The notes below the pieces were generated by a model. It did not search any database, was not told the DNA's origin, and saw only the letters and a program-made list of their open reading frames with translations. From Mactromeris polynyma (lineage: Eukaryota > Mollusca > Bivalvia > Venerida > Mactridae): a stretch of DNA of 64,000 nt. Where the stretch lies: positions 1,116,001 through 1,180,000 of the forward strand of contig JASFXZ010000057.1 in the NCBI GenBank assembly GCA_032209605.1. The letters are read 5' to 3'. Positions 47,954 to 59,004 of this stretch are shown in pieces. Both the position numbers and the translations under genes were made by a program. How positions within the stretch are numbered: position 1 is the first letter of the stretch; every line of letters starts with the position of its first letter.

Positions 47954-48191
47954 GAGCGCTGCTATGGGATTTACAACCTCTTCTGTAAGTGACGTCATCT
48001 CAAGATAACTCGACATTTGATGTCACTATTTCCAAGTAGGAAACAATATTTGCTCCATAATGTTCACTTTGTTTCCATATTGCCACATGCGGCAAATATT
48101 GCTTTCACCCAGTACATGGAGACGTCAAATGTGACGTTTTCTGGAAATGACGTCACTTAAAGAAGAGGTTGGAAATCGTACAGCGGCGCTC
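47954..48191. mobile_element. MITE with GAGCGC ends and TGACGTCA in both arms (copy 2)
   Basis: Left GAGCGCTGCTATGGGATTTA then CAACCTCTTCTGTAAGTGAC and GTCAT. The right, in reverse complement, is GAGCGCCGCTGTACGATTTC then CAACCTCTTCTTTAAGTGAC and GTCAT. Arms are about 45 bases. AATT on both sides fits a 4-bp target duplication. Same family as 8015-8211. Confidence 0.9.
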
Positions 48192-48240
48192 AATTCATGT
48201 TTTAAACATTAGCAACATGTAAAATGATTAACTGGAAGAT

Positions 48241-48330
48241 ACAGTGGTATAGAGGTAGAGTGCCTGACTCGTCCGAAGCTGGCGAGTTCAAGTCCCCTGT
48301 TGGGTGGGGGTTTGATAAATTCAATATCCC
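48241..48330 (+). repeat. tRNA-derived SINE head
   Basis: AGTGGTATAGAGGTAGAGTG (A-box region), CCTGACTCGTCCGAAG and GGCGAGTTCAAGTCCCCTGT (B-box GTTCAAGTCC). It resembles the head at 17598. The 3' extent is unclear. Confidence 0.65.
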
Positions 48331-49159
48331 TATTTTAGGTGCAAATACTGGTAAGTAAACCAGGCATCAACCATCTAGAGTGTTTAGTGTAAGTTTTAAA
48401 ATCTTGTTTCACGATGTGTAAAATAAATAAGGCCGTACCATTGTGGGTCTATGTTAAGCGTCCTTCGGTAGTCTGAATAAACTAATCTGATAATGTCAAA
48501 AATTCCCAGCAATGATGTTTTAGATAGCCAATAACTACGTTCTAAAGCTGAACAAAATCATCAACTTTAGTCATTTACTTGGTATTTTGTGTTGTTTTTG
48601 TTAAATAATAATTTGTATTTATGTTGTGATGTATAATGTCCTTGTTTGTGGGAGAAATATGCTAATTAAGTCCAGCGCGATAATTTGCAATATGAAAACA
48701 AACTAAAATCTGTTTATAAATATTGTGTTTCGGATTAAAATTAGGGAACCGACATCGGTATCATGAACACATTAAACCTAAGGTTTATTTTCTCTGGCCT
48801 ACATAACAATGTATGACTACATGTATTAGGAGTGGGACTAATGGTGCTGGGTTACTTTACCAGACAGTAAATCCATCACAATGACTATAAATTCTGGTCT
48901 TGGAATTTGAGAAGATCAGGCTTTAAAATTGACCAATTTACTTGATGATCTTATACTACTTTGTTACTTTATGGTTGAAGAAGAGACAAAATGGACAGTC
49001 TCTTCTATGAAGACATCTAACACAACGATAGATGCTTTAAACATAATGTACCATTTAATGACGATCCGATCCGATGTAATCATTTCCTTAAATACACTGA
49101 TTTTTCACAATTATTCTGGTAGAAAGCATCAGAAAAGTACGAAAGCCTGGTGGTGACAT
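48331..49159. other. Intergenic, nothing recognised
   Basis: AT-rich; contains one 75-codon open frame on plus (48929-49156) without any recognisable domain or splice context. Confidence 0.55.
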
Positions 49160-49405
49160 TTTGGTTTCAAGAATTCTCAAATTCAACTTTATGAATCCAC
49201 AAGTTCATCTTCATGAATTCACAATTTCCAATTTGCAAATTCAACTTAAGATTTCACAATTTGAACTTCATGAATTCACGATTTCAACTTCATAAAAACT
49301 CCACAAATTTGTGATTTTAACTTTGCAAATGCATTCATTCATCTTCATGAAGTTGAAATCATGAAATTGTGAATTCATAAAGTTGAATTTGTGAATTGTT
49401 GAAGC
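49160..49405. repeat. Foldback region built from AATTCACAATTTCAACTTCATG words
   Basis: The left half repeats variants of AATTCACAATTTC and TTCAACTTCATGAATTC. The right half has the reverse complements: TTCATGAAGTTGAAATCATG, AAATTGTGAATTCATAAAG and GAATTTGTGAATTG. The whole is an imperfect palindrome with internal repeats. Confidence 0.75.
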
Positions 49406-49685
49406 TGAAATATTATTATGCTTCTCAGTCGCTGGCTTTCAGTGTTATTTATGATGTATATAATGGTTAATATTATGATGCTCTCTTATTTTATGTTTGC
49501 AATGTTTTCCTAGCTTTAGTACATGTGCACTTGTTTTCCCCGCATGTAAGATATCTGTAAGAGTTCAAGAACATTTTTATTTGTATATATGTACATTTAT
49601 CTCTAGCCAAATAATCACTATACTGCTTCTAGTAGTCATTGTTGTAACTTTTTATGTTGCAAGAATATGTTTCATCAGCTATATA

Positions 49686-49863
49686 CAGTAAAAAATCACT
49701 AAAAGACCACCTCAATAATAGGACCACCTTGAAATTAAGCATGCAATTTTCAAGGCCATATTCACTGTTTCGCCCTTTATTCAACCTCAATATTAAGACC
49801 AACTCAATAACAAGACCAGTTTTCAAGGGTCCTCAGGGTGGTCTTATTATCGAGGTTTTACTG
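49686..49863. mobile_element. CAGT...ACTG MITE with TA target duplication
   Basis: TA-CAGTAAAAAATCACTAAAAG at the left and TATCGAGGTTTTACTG-TA at the right. The inner AAGACCACCTCAATAATAGG and GGGTGGTCTTATTAT are inverted relatives. 178 bp, no coding capacity. Confidence 0.88.
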
Positions 49864-50783
49864 TATCTGCAACAGCTCAATTTTTATACTTATGATTACA
49901 CTCTTACCATTACAGGGGAGGGATGTAACGAAACCCTGTTGCACAGTACGCGTATAGGGAATGGAGGTCCTGCGCATGGTCCCATACCATGGACACATGG
50001 TGCTGATTGCAAGTATACGTGCCTGTATAAGGAAGAGATGGTGTAGTGGGTGCGACACTCCACAGCTCATCTAACATAATGTGTCTTAACGAGATGAAGC
50101 AATGTGCAGAATGAACACGTTTCAGTCAAAAACACTAAAACTGGTGTGTAGCCTTCATGAAATATTTCTGATTGAGAAACATGAGAAAGTACCGGTGTTT
50201 TCATTTTGTTGAAGTGGAAGGATTATGTAGTGCTAAATTTCAAAACTGATTCATGTGTATTATGTGTTAATCAGATTGTAAGTCAATTATGCTACAACGT
50301 GGACTGTCTGGGAAGATTTAATAATCATACAATATAGTACCCTGTGTGGATACTGGGATGATGTAGTTGTTACTTATGTGCAAGATGGTACATGTATGTA
50401 AGATTGATCCTTAGGAATTATAATTGGTTTGTAATTACTGCAAATTGGACAGATGGATGCAGTGAGATTGTTTTGCATTCTTAAATTATTCCATGTTTTC
50501 ACGTTTGTTGTATGAGAAAATGGAACACTTAGGATTATATGAAATTTCATATTTTTGGAGAACATTATCTCACTGTTTGTGATTATTGTGCATGTGTTGT
50601 TGAAATACTGTGAAATTCAGTCTGTTAAAGATGTTGCTTCCATATCTTCATCTGTGCACAATTTTACTCTAGGATAACTAATTTTAAAGAAAGGTAGTTG
50701 CTGAAGGACAGCTATATAGACTGTTGTATAATACTGTTGAATATATGGTTACTGTCAACTGCCTTTGTCTTCATGCTCCTTGA
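49864..50783. other. Intergenic, nothing recognised
   Basis: No repeat boundary or gene seen; a 130-codon open frame (49654-50046) mostly translates the neighbouring MITE. Confidence 0.55.
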
Positions 50784-50863
50784 CAGCAAACCTGCTAGAG
50801 GTCTGACAGAGTGCTATAAGTACAGCAAACCTGCTAGAGGTCTGACAGAGTGCTATAAGTACA
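50784..50863 (+). repeat. 39-bp tandem doublet
   Basis: CAGCAAACCTGCTAGAGGTC then TGACAGAGTGCTATAAGTA occurs twice with no difference, followed by CAGGTATTG. Confidence 0.9.
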
Positions 50864-50984
50864 GGTATTGCTTATTAATGCATTAATAACATTTGTACCA
50901 GAACTTAGAAAATACATCTGATATTGGGAAATGGCAGCTGCAGTAGTGTTGTACGAGGTACATGCGATGTTAGCAATGGATTTG

Positions 50985-51110
50985 CTACCTCTGTAGTCAA
51001 GTGGTTATGGTCCCCGACTTCAAATCAGTTGCCCCTCACTGCTTCGGGTTTGAATTCCACTCGTAATATGAAATTCGCTACTAGGGGAGACATCCAGTGG
51101 GCTTACAGTA
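50985..51110 (+). repeat. tRNA-derived SINE
   Basis: TGTAGTCAAGTGGTTATGGT (A-box region) and TCGGGTTTGAATTCCACTCG (B-box GGTTTGAATTCC), with a long variable-arm-like stretch between them, as expected for a Ser/Leu-type tRNA ancestor. A body with GAGACATCCAGTGGGC follows. Confidence 0.6.
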
Positions 51111-51189
51111 TGATGGTCAATGCTTCTATGTCGTCTGCCTCAATCGTTATAGCTGGAATAGTCACTACATTACACTGGTTGATTATGTG

Positions 51190-52680
51190 ACTTGAATCCC
51201 CATTACAACAAATAGCAAAGGATTTGTTACATTGAACCTATTGCCTGAAGTCTTGACTACAGAATGTATCTTCGCACTGACACATTCATGTACAACAATC
51301 ATTTCTATTGCGTCTTGTGCAATATACTCATTTGATAGACATTTAAAATTGTTTGAAATTATCATGTTCGTTTAATGCAAGTATAGTAACAGGAGTATGT
51401 AAAACTCTGCATTGATTACAGCGAGACTATATTACATTGTGGGTATAGTGTGGTTTGATTGAACATTTGTGTTTATTCATATTGTGATAGACTACTGACA
51501 ACATTATGAAATATTTGTTTGAATTTTGATTTTACTTATTTTGATTGTTTATTCGATTAATTGTAATACTTTGTACATTGTTGTCTGCATCTTGATTTGT
51601 TTCAATGTTTTGTTATTTAATTCTTTGTCATATCAACAGTCACATTTATATTTTCATTGAAAAATTGTTTGGATGTTGATTTTTCTGTTGTTTTCTTGTC
51701 AATTTATTGAAACATTTACCATAAACATTGCTATATGTACATGTAAATATCTGTATAAGTAGTTTCACAGGTTAATTTTATGTTTTTCGTTACAAAGTTG
51801 CCCATTCTGATACTTCCTCCAAATATTTAACCATTGTATTGTAGTGAATCATTTTTCTGTGGATCTAGAAAGTACAAATTGAAGGAGGGGTATATATCAT
51901 TGAATAGAAACCAATTTAAACCAATTCTATTATTGACATAAATTACCTGACCAAACAACCTTTGCATGTTTGTTTTTAATCAAAATTTTATGGAAGGAAT
52001 GGATTTTCTGTTACGCTGTATAACATTTTAATTAAATAGCAATGATTACATTTGGTAGTTGAGCAATGTCCTGTTCTGTTTTATGTATACATTACGTATA
52101 TAATTCTCTGTACTAGATCTTCTGTATACAAGTATTTAATTCACTGTACTTTCTCATTCCAATTAAAAACTCATAACTTACCTTACCGACCAATTAATTC
52201 CCAATTTTGTTGATGTTGCGTGTGACTTCATATCGTAATTATGTTTCTTCTTCTTCTCTTACATGTAATTGATGATTCTGTTCAGCTGTTGTTGAGTTAT
52301 CCATTTTACTGGTGAACTGTTTTTGTTTCTAACATTGGAATCAAAATTATAATGAAATGTTTTCTTTTAGTTGATTTCATGTTACTGCAATGTTTTGTTT
52401 AATGAACAAAGATGAAAATACAGTATGACTTCACATGTGAAGTAAAATTGTACATTTATTTGTTAACATATGAGTTAAACAGGGTAACTAAATACTCATA
52501 CCATTGTAATTATCCCTTCTTGTGACATTTTTTCAACTTCTCAGCACAAATTGGAAGGTTATAAACACTACCACTTTCCCTTTAGTGCCGTAGAAAATTT
52601 AGCTTCTTAACAACTGAAAAGGTATAATTGTGTAATTATTTGAAATTGTTACCATAAAGTATTACTTTCTGTTGCTTTTT
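51190..52680. other. Intergenic, nothing recognised
   Basis: AT-rich, with many TTTGTT and TTGATT words and no gene or clear repeat unit. Confidence 0.6.
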
Positions 52681-53258
52681 GTCGAGCCCGCTTGTGGTGA
52701 GCTTGACGTAGTTGCCACAATGACTGATTGGTGTATGTACGTCCGTGCGTGTGTCTGTCCGGAATAATTCGATGTCATTTATGGGGGAATTTCCTTGGCA
52801 GAAATGATAACCATGATGAGACAGTGTGTCATGTGCAAGACCTGTGTCTGTAGCTCAAATGTTAAGGTCACACTTAGAGGTTATATGTCTAAAACATTTT
52901 GTCTGGAATAATACACTTTATTGAGGAATTTCAATTACTTAGCTCAGATATTCACCATGATGAGATTATATGTGTCCGTAGTTCTAACGTCAAGGTCGCA
53001 GTAAGAGGTCAAACATCACAAAATGGGTCTAAAACATCTTGTCAGGAAAGTGTCATTTACTAGGAGATTTCAAATTACTTTGCACAAATGTTCACCATGA
53101 TCAAACAGTGTACCACATGCAAGACCCTTGTGCGTAGCTCAAAGGTCAAGGTCACACTTACAGATCAGAGGTCAAATATGGATACGATAGATCTAAGCAC
53201 TGTACAGCATTATATAATCCTATTCTATTTATCTCTTATCAATCAGCGGGCTCGACAT
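52681..53258. mobile_element. GTCGAGCCCGC-bounded element with inverted ends
   Basis: Starts GTCGAGCCCGCTTGTGGTGA and ends AATCAGCGGGCTCGAC, an inverted pair (GTCGAGCCCGC). Inside, three variants of ATTTCAAATTACTT...TTCACCATGATGAGAC and CTCAAAGGTCAAGGTCACAC form degenerate internal repeats of about 140 bases. 957-1250 is a truncated relative. Confidence 0.75.
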
Positions 53259-53587
53259 GTTGCCCTTGGGTCTAGTGTTCTGTTCTTCTCTGTTTCATGC
53301 ACTGATATTTAATTTGTTAAAATGTATTGTTAAATCATTGTAAAATTGTTTTTGAAAGAGGATAGCAAGATGACTCCTACACATCAGCATACCTATACAT
53401 GTACCTATTTTATTACTATTTCTTTGTATAAATAAAACCTTACTTCAAAGATGAAGGCAAATTTTATCATCAAAAATAATTATTGGTTGTCAATTAGCTG
53501 TAACAAATATATTTACATTTTAATTGCATTATAATTCATATCCAGATAAAACATCAAAATGTGCTGATTAAATCTTAAGTCACAATT

Positions 53588-53838
53588 TTTGTGCCCTGAC
53601 CAAGTGGAGGAGGCACCTAGATTTACCATTGTCTGTCCGTCCGTCCGACTTAAGTTTGTGTTGCTTATATCTCAGAAAGCATATGACCTACGGTAACCAA
53701 TCTTCGTAGGAATATTAGTCATTATATGAAATAGTGCACCCAAGTTTTTCGATTTGATTAATGTAGTAAGAGCAGAGCTATGCCTCTAGATTAAGTGATG
53801 TGTGGGCTCCTGTGTCATATGGACACATTTCCAGTTAA
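53588..53838 (+). repeat. Dispersed repeat, near full length
   Basis: Begins TTTGTGCCCTGACCAAGTGG, AGGAGGCACCTAGATTTACC and GTCTGTCCGTCCGTCCGAC. Ends GTGGGCTCCTGTGTCATATG then GACACATTTCCAGTT. The ending matches 40755-41022. Confidence 0.65.
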
Positions 53839-53984
53839 ATGTGTAATAATAAAACAATTTCTTCATCGGGTGATAAGTATCACAAAAATGTGTATGTTGA
53901 ACCACTTTCTTGTTGTTGTGTTGAAATTTTATGCTGTTTTCCACAAGTATTTAGTTTTGTATGGCAGTCTGAGTAATGACCTAA

Positions 53985-54200
53985 CCACTGTTTCTAAGTT
54001 ACCATCTAGGGTTCGCCAGTTCTTCCGCAAACAATTCACAACTTCCCCACATGAATCGGAGGTTGAGGACAAATGACTTTGTATGTATCACCTTCAGTTA
54101 AATTGTCACGATGAGTTTATGCCTCACTCGGAGCTCAATCCTATCACCTCAAGATTGGCAGTCAAGTGCCATGTCAACTTAAAGCTTACTGGGCATGCTG
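53985..54200 (-). repeat. SINE-like element, reverse orientation
   Basis: The plus strand has AACTTCCCCACATGAATCGG, AGGTTGAGGACAAATGA and CTCGGAGCTCAATCCTATCA. Read on minus, GGATTGAGCTCCGAG is B-box-like. The region around 54000-54075 keeps an open frame by chance. Confidence 0.5.
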
Positions 54201-54340
54201 AACCACATTCTAAAACAGATTTTATCTTTATTCTCATCTCTTAGGTTTATTTTTATGTAATGAATTTATGTAAAAAAACTTGCTTATTGAATTGATAAGT
54301 AATTCCAATCTTGCCAACAACAACACTTTTCTTTTTCTGA

Positions 54341-54745
54341 CTTTGGCATATTTTGCAAGAAATGAGACATTTAATTCCTGTCTTTTTAGACACTGCTAGC
54401 ACTGAATATCTCTTTTCATAAGCTATTGAATGTGACTTGTGCTGTCATGAAATAAGCATGGAAAAACATAATTTGATGTATGCTTTATAACATCTAATAT
54501 CATTCCGTGTTAGTAATCAAAACCATAACTTAGAAAATCCCCTCGGATTTGTCAGAATTTCTGATTAAGTCTCAAAAATTCCTTATATTACTTTCATTTT
54601 AATGTCTAAGATTGTATACATCGGTTCTGAAACATGACAGAATCAAACTGACAGGAAACCTTTCTGTGAATGGAAATGCAAATTGGATGTTTCGAAACTG
54701 CCATATAGCCATCAGAAAAAGAAAACAAGTTGTGGAGCATTAATG
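54341..54745 (+). repeat. Diverged 0.4-kb duplicated segment, copy 2
   Basis: Collinear, same-strand counterpart of 44379-44760: TTTTGCAAGAAATGAGACAT, AAGCTATTGAATGTGAC, GATGTATGCTTTA, GGATTTGTCAGAATTTCT, TTTAATGTCTAAGA and CATCAGAAAAAGAAAA. Homology stops close to the MITE at 54762. Confidence 0.8.
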
Positions 54746-54761
54746 CAATACTTATACAACT

Positions 54762-54928
54762 GCCCTGCGTTCACTTACGGCTAACAATTGCGAAACATTC
54801 GTGGCTAACGTTACGAAACTCGTTTGTTTTGTGTCCCTGACCCACCGTATCACATTCACTGCACAAGGAAGACCTAATTGCAAACGTTACGAAACGTTAG
54901 CCACGATCACCTTTACTGAATGCAGGGC
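54762..54928. mobile_element. GCCCTGC MITE, copy 2 (both ends intact)
   Basis: Left GCCCTGCGTTCACTTACGGC; the right, in reverse complement, is GCCCTGCATTCAGTAAAGGT. Inner arms share GTGGCTAACGTTACGAAAC and its reverse complement. Inverted relative to the copy at 21418. Confidence 0.82.
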
Positions 54929-56529
54929 TGGCGTCTGATGTCGCGTACATGAGGTGTGCTGCAGTACCAGTGTAACTGCCATTGCTTCTGTACTGAACAT
55001 GAGTAACATACAATAGTTCTGCACCAATTTCTTGATATGAATGCACACCGTAGCATTGCACTGAATACTAATTATAATCCTTGTAAAACACGCACAGAGT
55101 GTCAGTAAGTTAACCTGAACATTGTAATATTTTAATTTAATTATTTTCTTTTAATGTTGTAATGTCTTCCTGAATGTTACATTCTCTTGTTAATGAATTC
55201 AGTTATTTATTGACGTCTAGCGATATTGTTTGTACATTTTGATCTCATATGGTTTCATCATCATGTCCATCAGTATGCATGTTGAGTTGAAGGTAACCTT
55301 ATGAATGAAACAGAACCTGCCATGGAAATGAAAGATTCTGTTGCAATTTATAATGATATTCTCGTAAGGATCTGTTATACTTCAGTTTGTGGTCCTTTAC
55401 TCAAATTTTATACAACAGACTTGTCTCTCTATGGCCTTGGTAAAAATCATTTCAAGCTTTGGGAGATCAAGATGGAGAATTCTTGCTACCTTTAAAATTT
55501 ACTATTCTAAATTCCTTGAAGAAATACAGTTCATTGACATATTGCAGTCAGAGGATTTGGTGCGACTTGGTTTTAGCAAAGAATTAGTTCTACACACAAA
55601 CCTATAATTTTGGTGACACCTTCAATTTACAGCCACTTAAAATGCTATTTTGGCCTTTCAAAAGCGTCACAATTTACTACATCTAACAAAATTTTCTTGA
55701 CTTACTAAGTAATAGATCAAAGCAAGAATTCACTACAAATGGGATTATACCAGAGGTACAAACAAACTTTTATTTTAGATCCCTGGAAGATCTGTCAATT
55801 CTGTCTTTGTTTCCATTACGATTTGAGCATGATGTAACAGTAGACCTACTTTGTTGTTTGTATAGCAGGATGAGAGGAAAAACCCATATTAACACCGATC
55901 TGAAGTATATCTATTAAATGAGCTGGGTCGTTATGGTAACTGCTAAATATATATGTAATCATTTCAGAATAAACTAAATGTAATAGAAAATGAATTTGAC
56001 GTATTTTCATATAAATTCATTCTTTAATATACCTATACGTTAGAAATGTTCAATATTAACATTAGGAGACGGTGTTTCAAAAACCCTACTTTTATTACTG
56101 CTGGCCTAGTCCAAACTCTGTACAATCCAGTGTTTGATCAGTAACTGTGTTAATTAACTGCTGTAAGCATTGAATAGATTTACTGATCACGGGTACATTC
56201 ATTATTTGTTGTTGATATGCATTTTATTGTTGTACAATGTGCAGATTTGTATATAATAGTGTTATTTAATAATATTTATACAAAAAAATATGTGTGATCA
56301 TTAATAATGTTGTTTTGATATGTTTTCATGGCATTATTTGTTTGTATGGCTAAATGCAATACCCTTGTAAAGGCCATTTGAATTCATATGCAGTTTAAAA
56401 ACTATTGCACTTTTCCCAATGTTTTGGGGGGTTTTTCTCTTCAATGAGTCGTATATACAAGTTGGTCATGTTTTTGTCCGAGGATGAGAGTTCACCATCA
56501 CTGATCAATTGATCATGACTTGCTCTCTT
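54929..56529. other. Intergenic, nothing recognised
   Basis: Two overlapping open frames of 64 and 72 codons at 55301-55607 have no recognisable domain. Otherwise AT-rich and featureless. Confidence 0.55.
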
Positions 56530-57839
56530 GTTCACTAGACCTATGTCTACAACAATTCAAAAGATATATTTCTACAAAGAATTCACTAGATCTATATCTA
56601 CATCAAATTTACTAGATCTATGGTTACAAAAAATTCAATAGACAAATGTCTACAACAAAATCAATAGACATATGTCTACAACAAATTCACTAGATTTATG
56701 TCCACATCAAGTTCACTAGATCTATGTCTACAACAAAATCAATAGACATATGTCTACAACAAGTTCACTAGATCTATGTCTACAACAAGTTCACTAGATC
56801 TATGTCTACAACAAGTTCACTAGATCTATGTCTACAACAAGTTCACTAGATCTATGTCTACAACAAGTTCACTAGATACATGTCTACAACAAGTTCACTA
56901 GATCTATGTCTACAACAAGTTCACTAGATCTATGTCTACAAAAAATTCAATAGACAAATGTCTACAACAAAATCAATAGACATATGTCTACAACAAGTTC
57001 ACTAGATCTATGTCTACAACAAGTTCACTAGATCTATGTCTACAACAAAATCAATAGATCTATGTCTACAACAAGTTCACTAGATCTATGTCTACAACAA
57101 AATCAATAGATCTGTGTCTACAACAAGTTTACTAGATATGTGTCTACAACAAGTTTACTAGATACGTGTCTACAACAAGTTCACTAGATCTATGTCTACA
57201 ACAAGTTCACTAGATCTATGTCTACAACAAGTTCACTAGATCTATGTCTACAACAAAATCAATAGATCTGTGTCTACAACAAGTTCACTAGATCTATGTC
57301 CACAACAAGTTCACTAGATATGTGTCTACAACAAGTTCACTAGATATGTGTCTACAACAAGTTCACTAGATCTATGTCTACAACAAGTTCACTAGATATG
57401 TGTCTACAACAAGTTCACTAGATCTATGTCCACAACAAGTTCACTAGATATGTGTCTACAACAAGTTCACTAGATATGTGTCTACAACAAGTTCACTAGA
57501 TCTATGTCTACAACAAGTTCACTAGATCTATGTCTACAACAAGTTTACTAGATCTATGTCTACAACAAGTTCACTAGATCTATGTCTACAACAAAATCAA
57601 TAGATCTGTGTCTACAACAAGTTCACTAGATCTATGTCTACAACAAAATCAATAGATCTGTGTCTACAACAAGTTTACTAGATATGTGTCTACAACAAGT
57701 TCACTAGATCTATGTCTACAACAAGTTTACTAGATCTATGTCTACAACAAGTTTACTAGATCTATGTCTACAACAAATTTACTATAAATATGTCTACAAC
57801 AAAATCAATAAAAATATGTATACAACGAAGTCACTAAAC
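56530..57839 (+). repeat. 26-bp satellite, about 50 units with three variants
   Basis: Basic unit AAGTTCACTAGATCTATGTC then TACAAC repeats through 1.3 kb. Variant units have AAAATCAATAGATCTGTG or AAAATCAATAGACATATG, and others TTCACTAGATATGTG. Variants are interspersed in short blocks. Edge units (56530-56640 and 57775-57839) are the most diverged, as expected for unequal exchange acting on the middle. Confidence 0.95.
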
Positions 57840-58658
57840 CTCTTAGTATGGGAGATTCATGTGTGCCATGACTTGAAAGAATATCGAGCAGTCACAATTG
57901 ATCAAAAGGATACTGTAGTAATATTACACATATTGCATCGATTTATTTATTGCTATATTAAGATATTCATCGGTTTGCAGATTTAAATGCCTTTTGAACA
58001 ATACGATAGAAAACCCAGATTTATACGGATGTCCCCTTGTAATGGAAAGATGTGGTATTACTTCAACTCCTGTCTTCCGTAAATCCGGGTGAGCAATTCA
58101 TTACTGCATATATCATGACCTATGGCGTCTTTTCATGTGACGAAGGAATAAATAAAATTTTGTTTATTCTGTTGGTGTCAAATTGTTATTTTTTGTTGTA
58201 AAGGATAATATTGTGTCTATCAATATTCATAAAAATTATGGAGGAATGTATCTGCTACCAGTTAAACAACTGAATTAATCTCGGTTATTTGAATGACCCT
58301 GACTGAAGGATAAACATATGTGTGTTTCGTTTACTCTATATATCATAAATATGATTCATTTTCAAAATAACTTTTTGCATTATTATTAGATTATCTTGGG
58401 GCTTTTGATTATGACAAAGACCTAAATGGTATTTAGGTCATTGATTATGATGAACGAATTGCTAAAAACGATTTAACGACACATCAAAATAATGCACAAT
58501 GAATTGATGTCGGTGCTTACAATAAAAGTGTTCAACATTGTAGCCTAGTGCAGCATATGGGTTGTATCGCAGTACGCAATGCTCTGTACTTCATGGAAGG
58601 ATAAAAATCTTGAATGAAGGTTTGATATAGACATACAGAACAGGACAAGGTTTTCTGA
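57840..58658. other. Region 3' of the LRR gene, nothing recognised
   Basis: AT-rich; AATAAATAAA occurs on the plus strand near 58148, which is not relevant to the minus-strand gene. Confidence 0.5.
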
Positions 58659-58664
58659 TTTATT
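58659..58664 (-). terminator. Candidate polyadenylation signal of the LRR gene
   Basis: AATAAA on the minus strand (TTTATT on plus), 34 bases beyond the stop codon at 58698. It is the nearest canonical hexamer; a 3' UTR of only about 60 bases would be short, so a more distal signal is possible. Confidence 0.45.
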
Positions 58665-58697
58665 GTTAAACGAGTACCGACAGTACATGTACTGCGC

Positions 58698-59004
58698 TCA
58701 GACATCAAATTCTTGGTCTTTTTGTATAAGATGTTTATCGTCGGCCATTGTCACCCTGATATCTTCATCATCACGTGTGTACACAGCAGTATAATTACCC
58801 CCACTTCCTTGATTATATCGTTGCTGTTTTCGTTTACGTCGACATCTACGGATCAGGAAGAACGATACAAGGCCAGTGGTCAACAAGACAACAGCTGCTA
58901 TCGCTACTGATGAAAGAACGATAACTAAATCGTTACCACATATCAACTCATCCCGTGCAATCGTCAGTAAATCTCTGCCTTCTACACGAGACGGATGGTC
59001 GCAC
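58698..59004 (-). CDS. LRR protein exon 3: LRRCT end, transmembrane helix, tail
   Basis: Acceptor ACTTGCAG ends at 59005 and the stop TGA is at 58700-58698. The first base completes the Pro codon. Encodes CDHPSRVEGRDLLTIARDEL and C, completing the LRRCT; a helix (LVIVLSSVAIAAVVLLTTGL, then VSFFLI); RRCRRKRKQQR; and an acidic tail with NYTAVYTRDDED, ending QEFDV. Confidence 0.92.

Noticed and set aside
49654..50046. 130-codon open frame on plus
   Set aside because: Most of it translates the MITE at 49686-49863.
53795..54076. 93-codon open frame on plus
   Set aside because: Covers the edges of two repeats (53588-53838 and 53985-54200); the C-terminal part is SINE sequence read through.
56530..57839. 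CRISPR-like array
   Set aside because: No constant-repeat/unique-spacer alternation; it is a continuous 26-bp satellite in an animal-type genome. The same applies to the 41-, 43- and 64-bp arrays.
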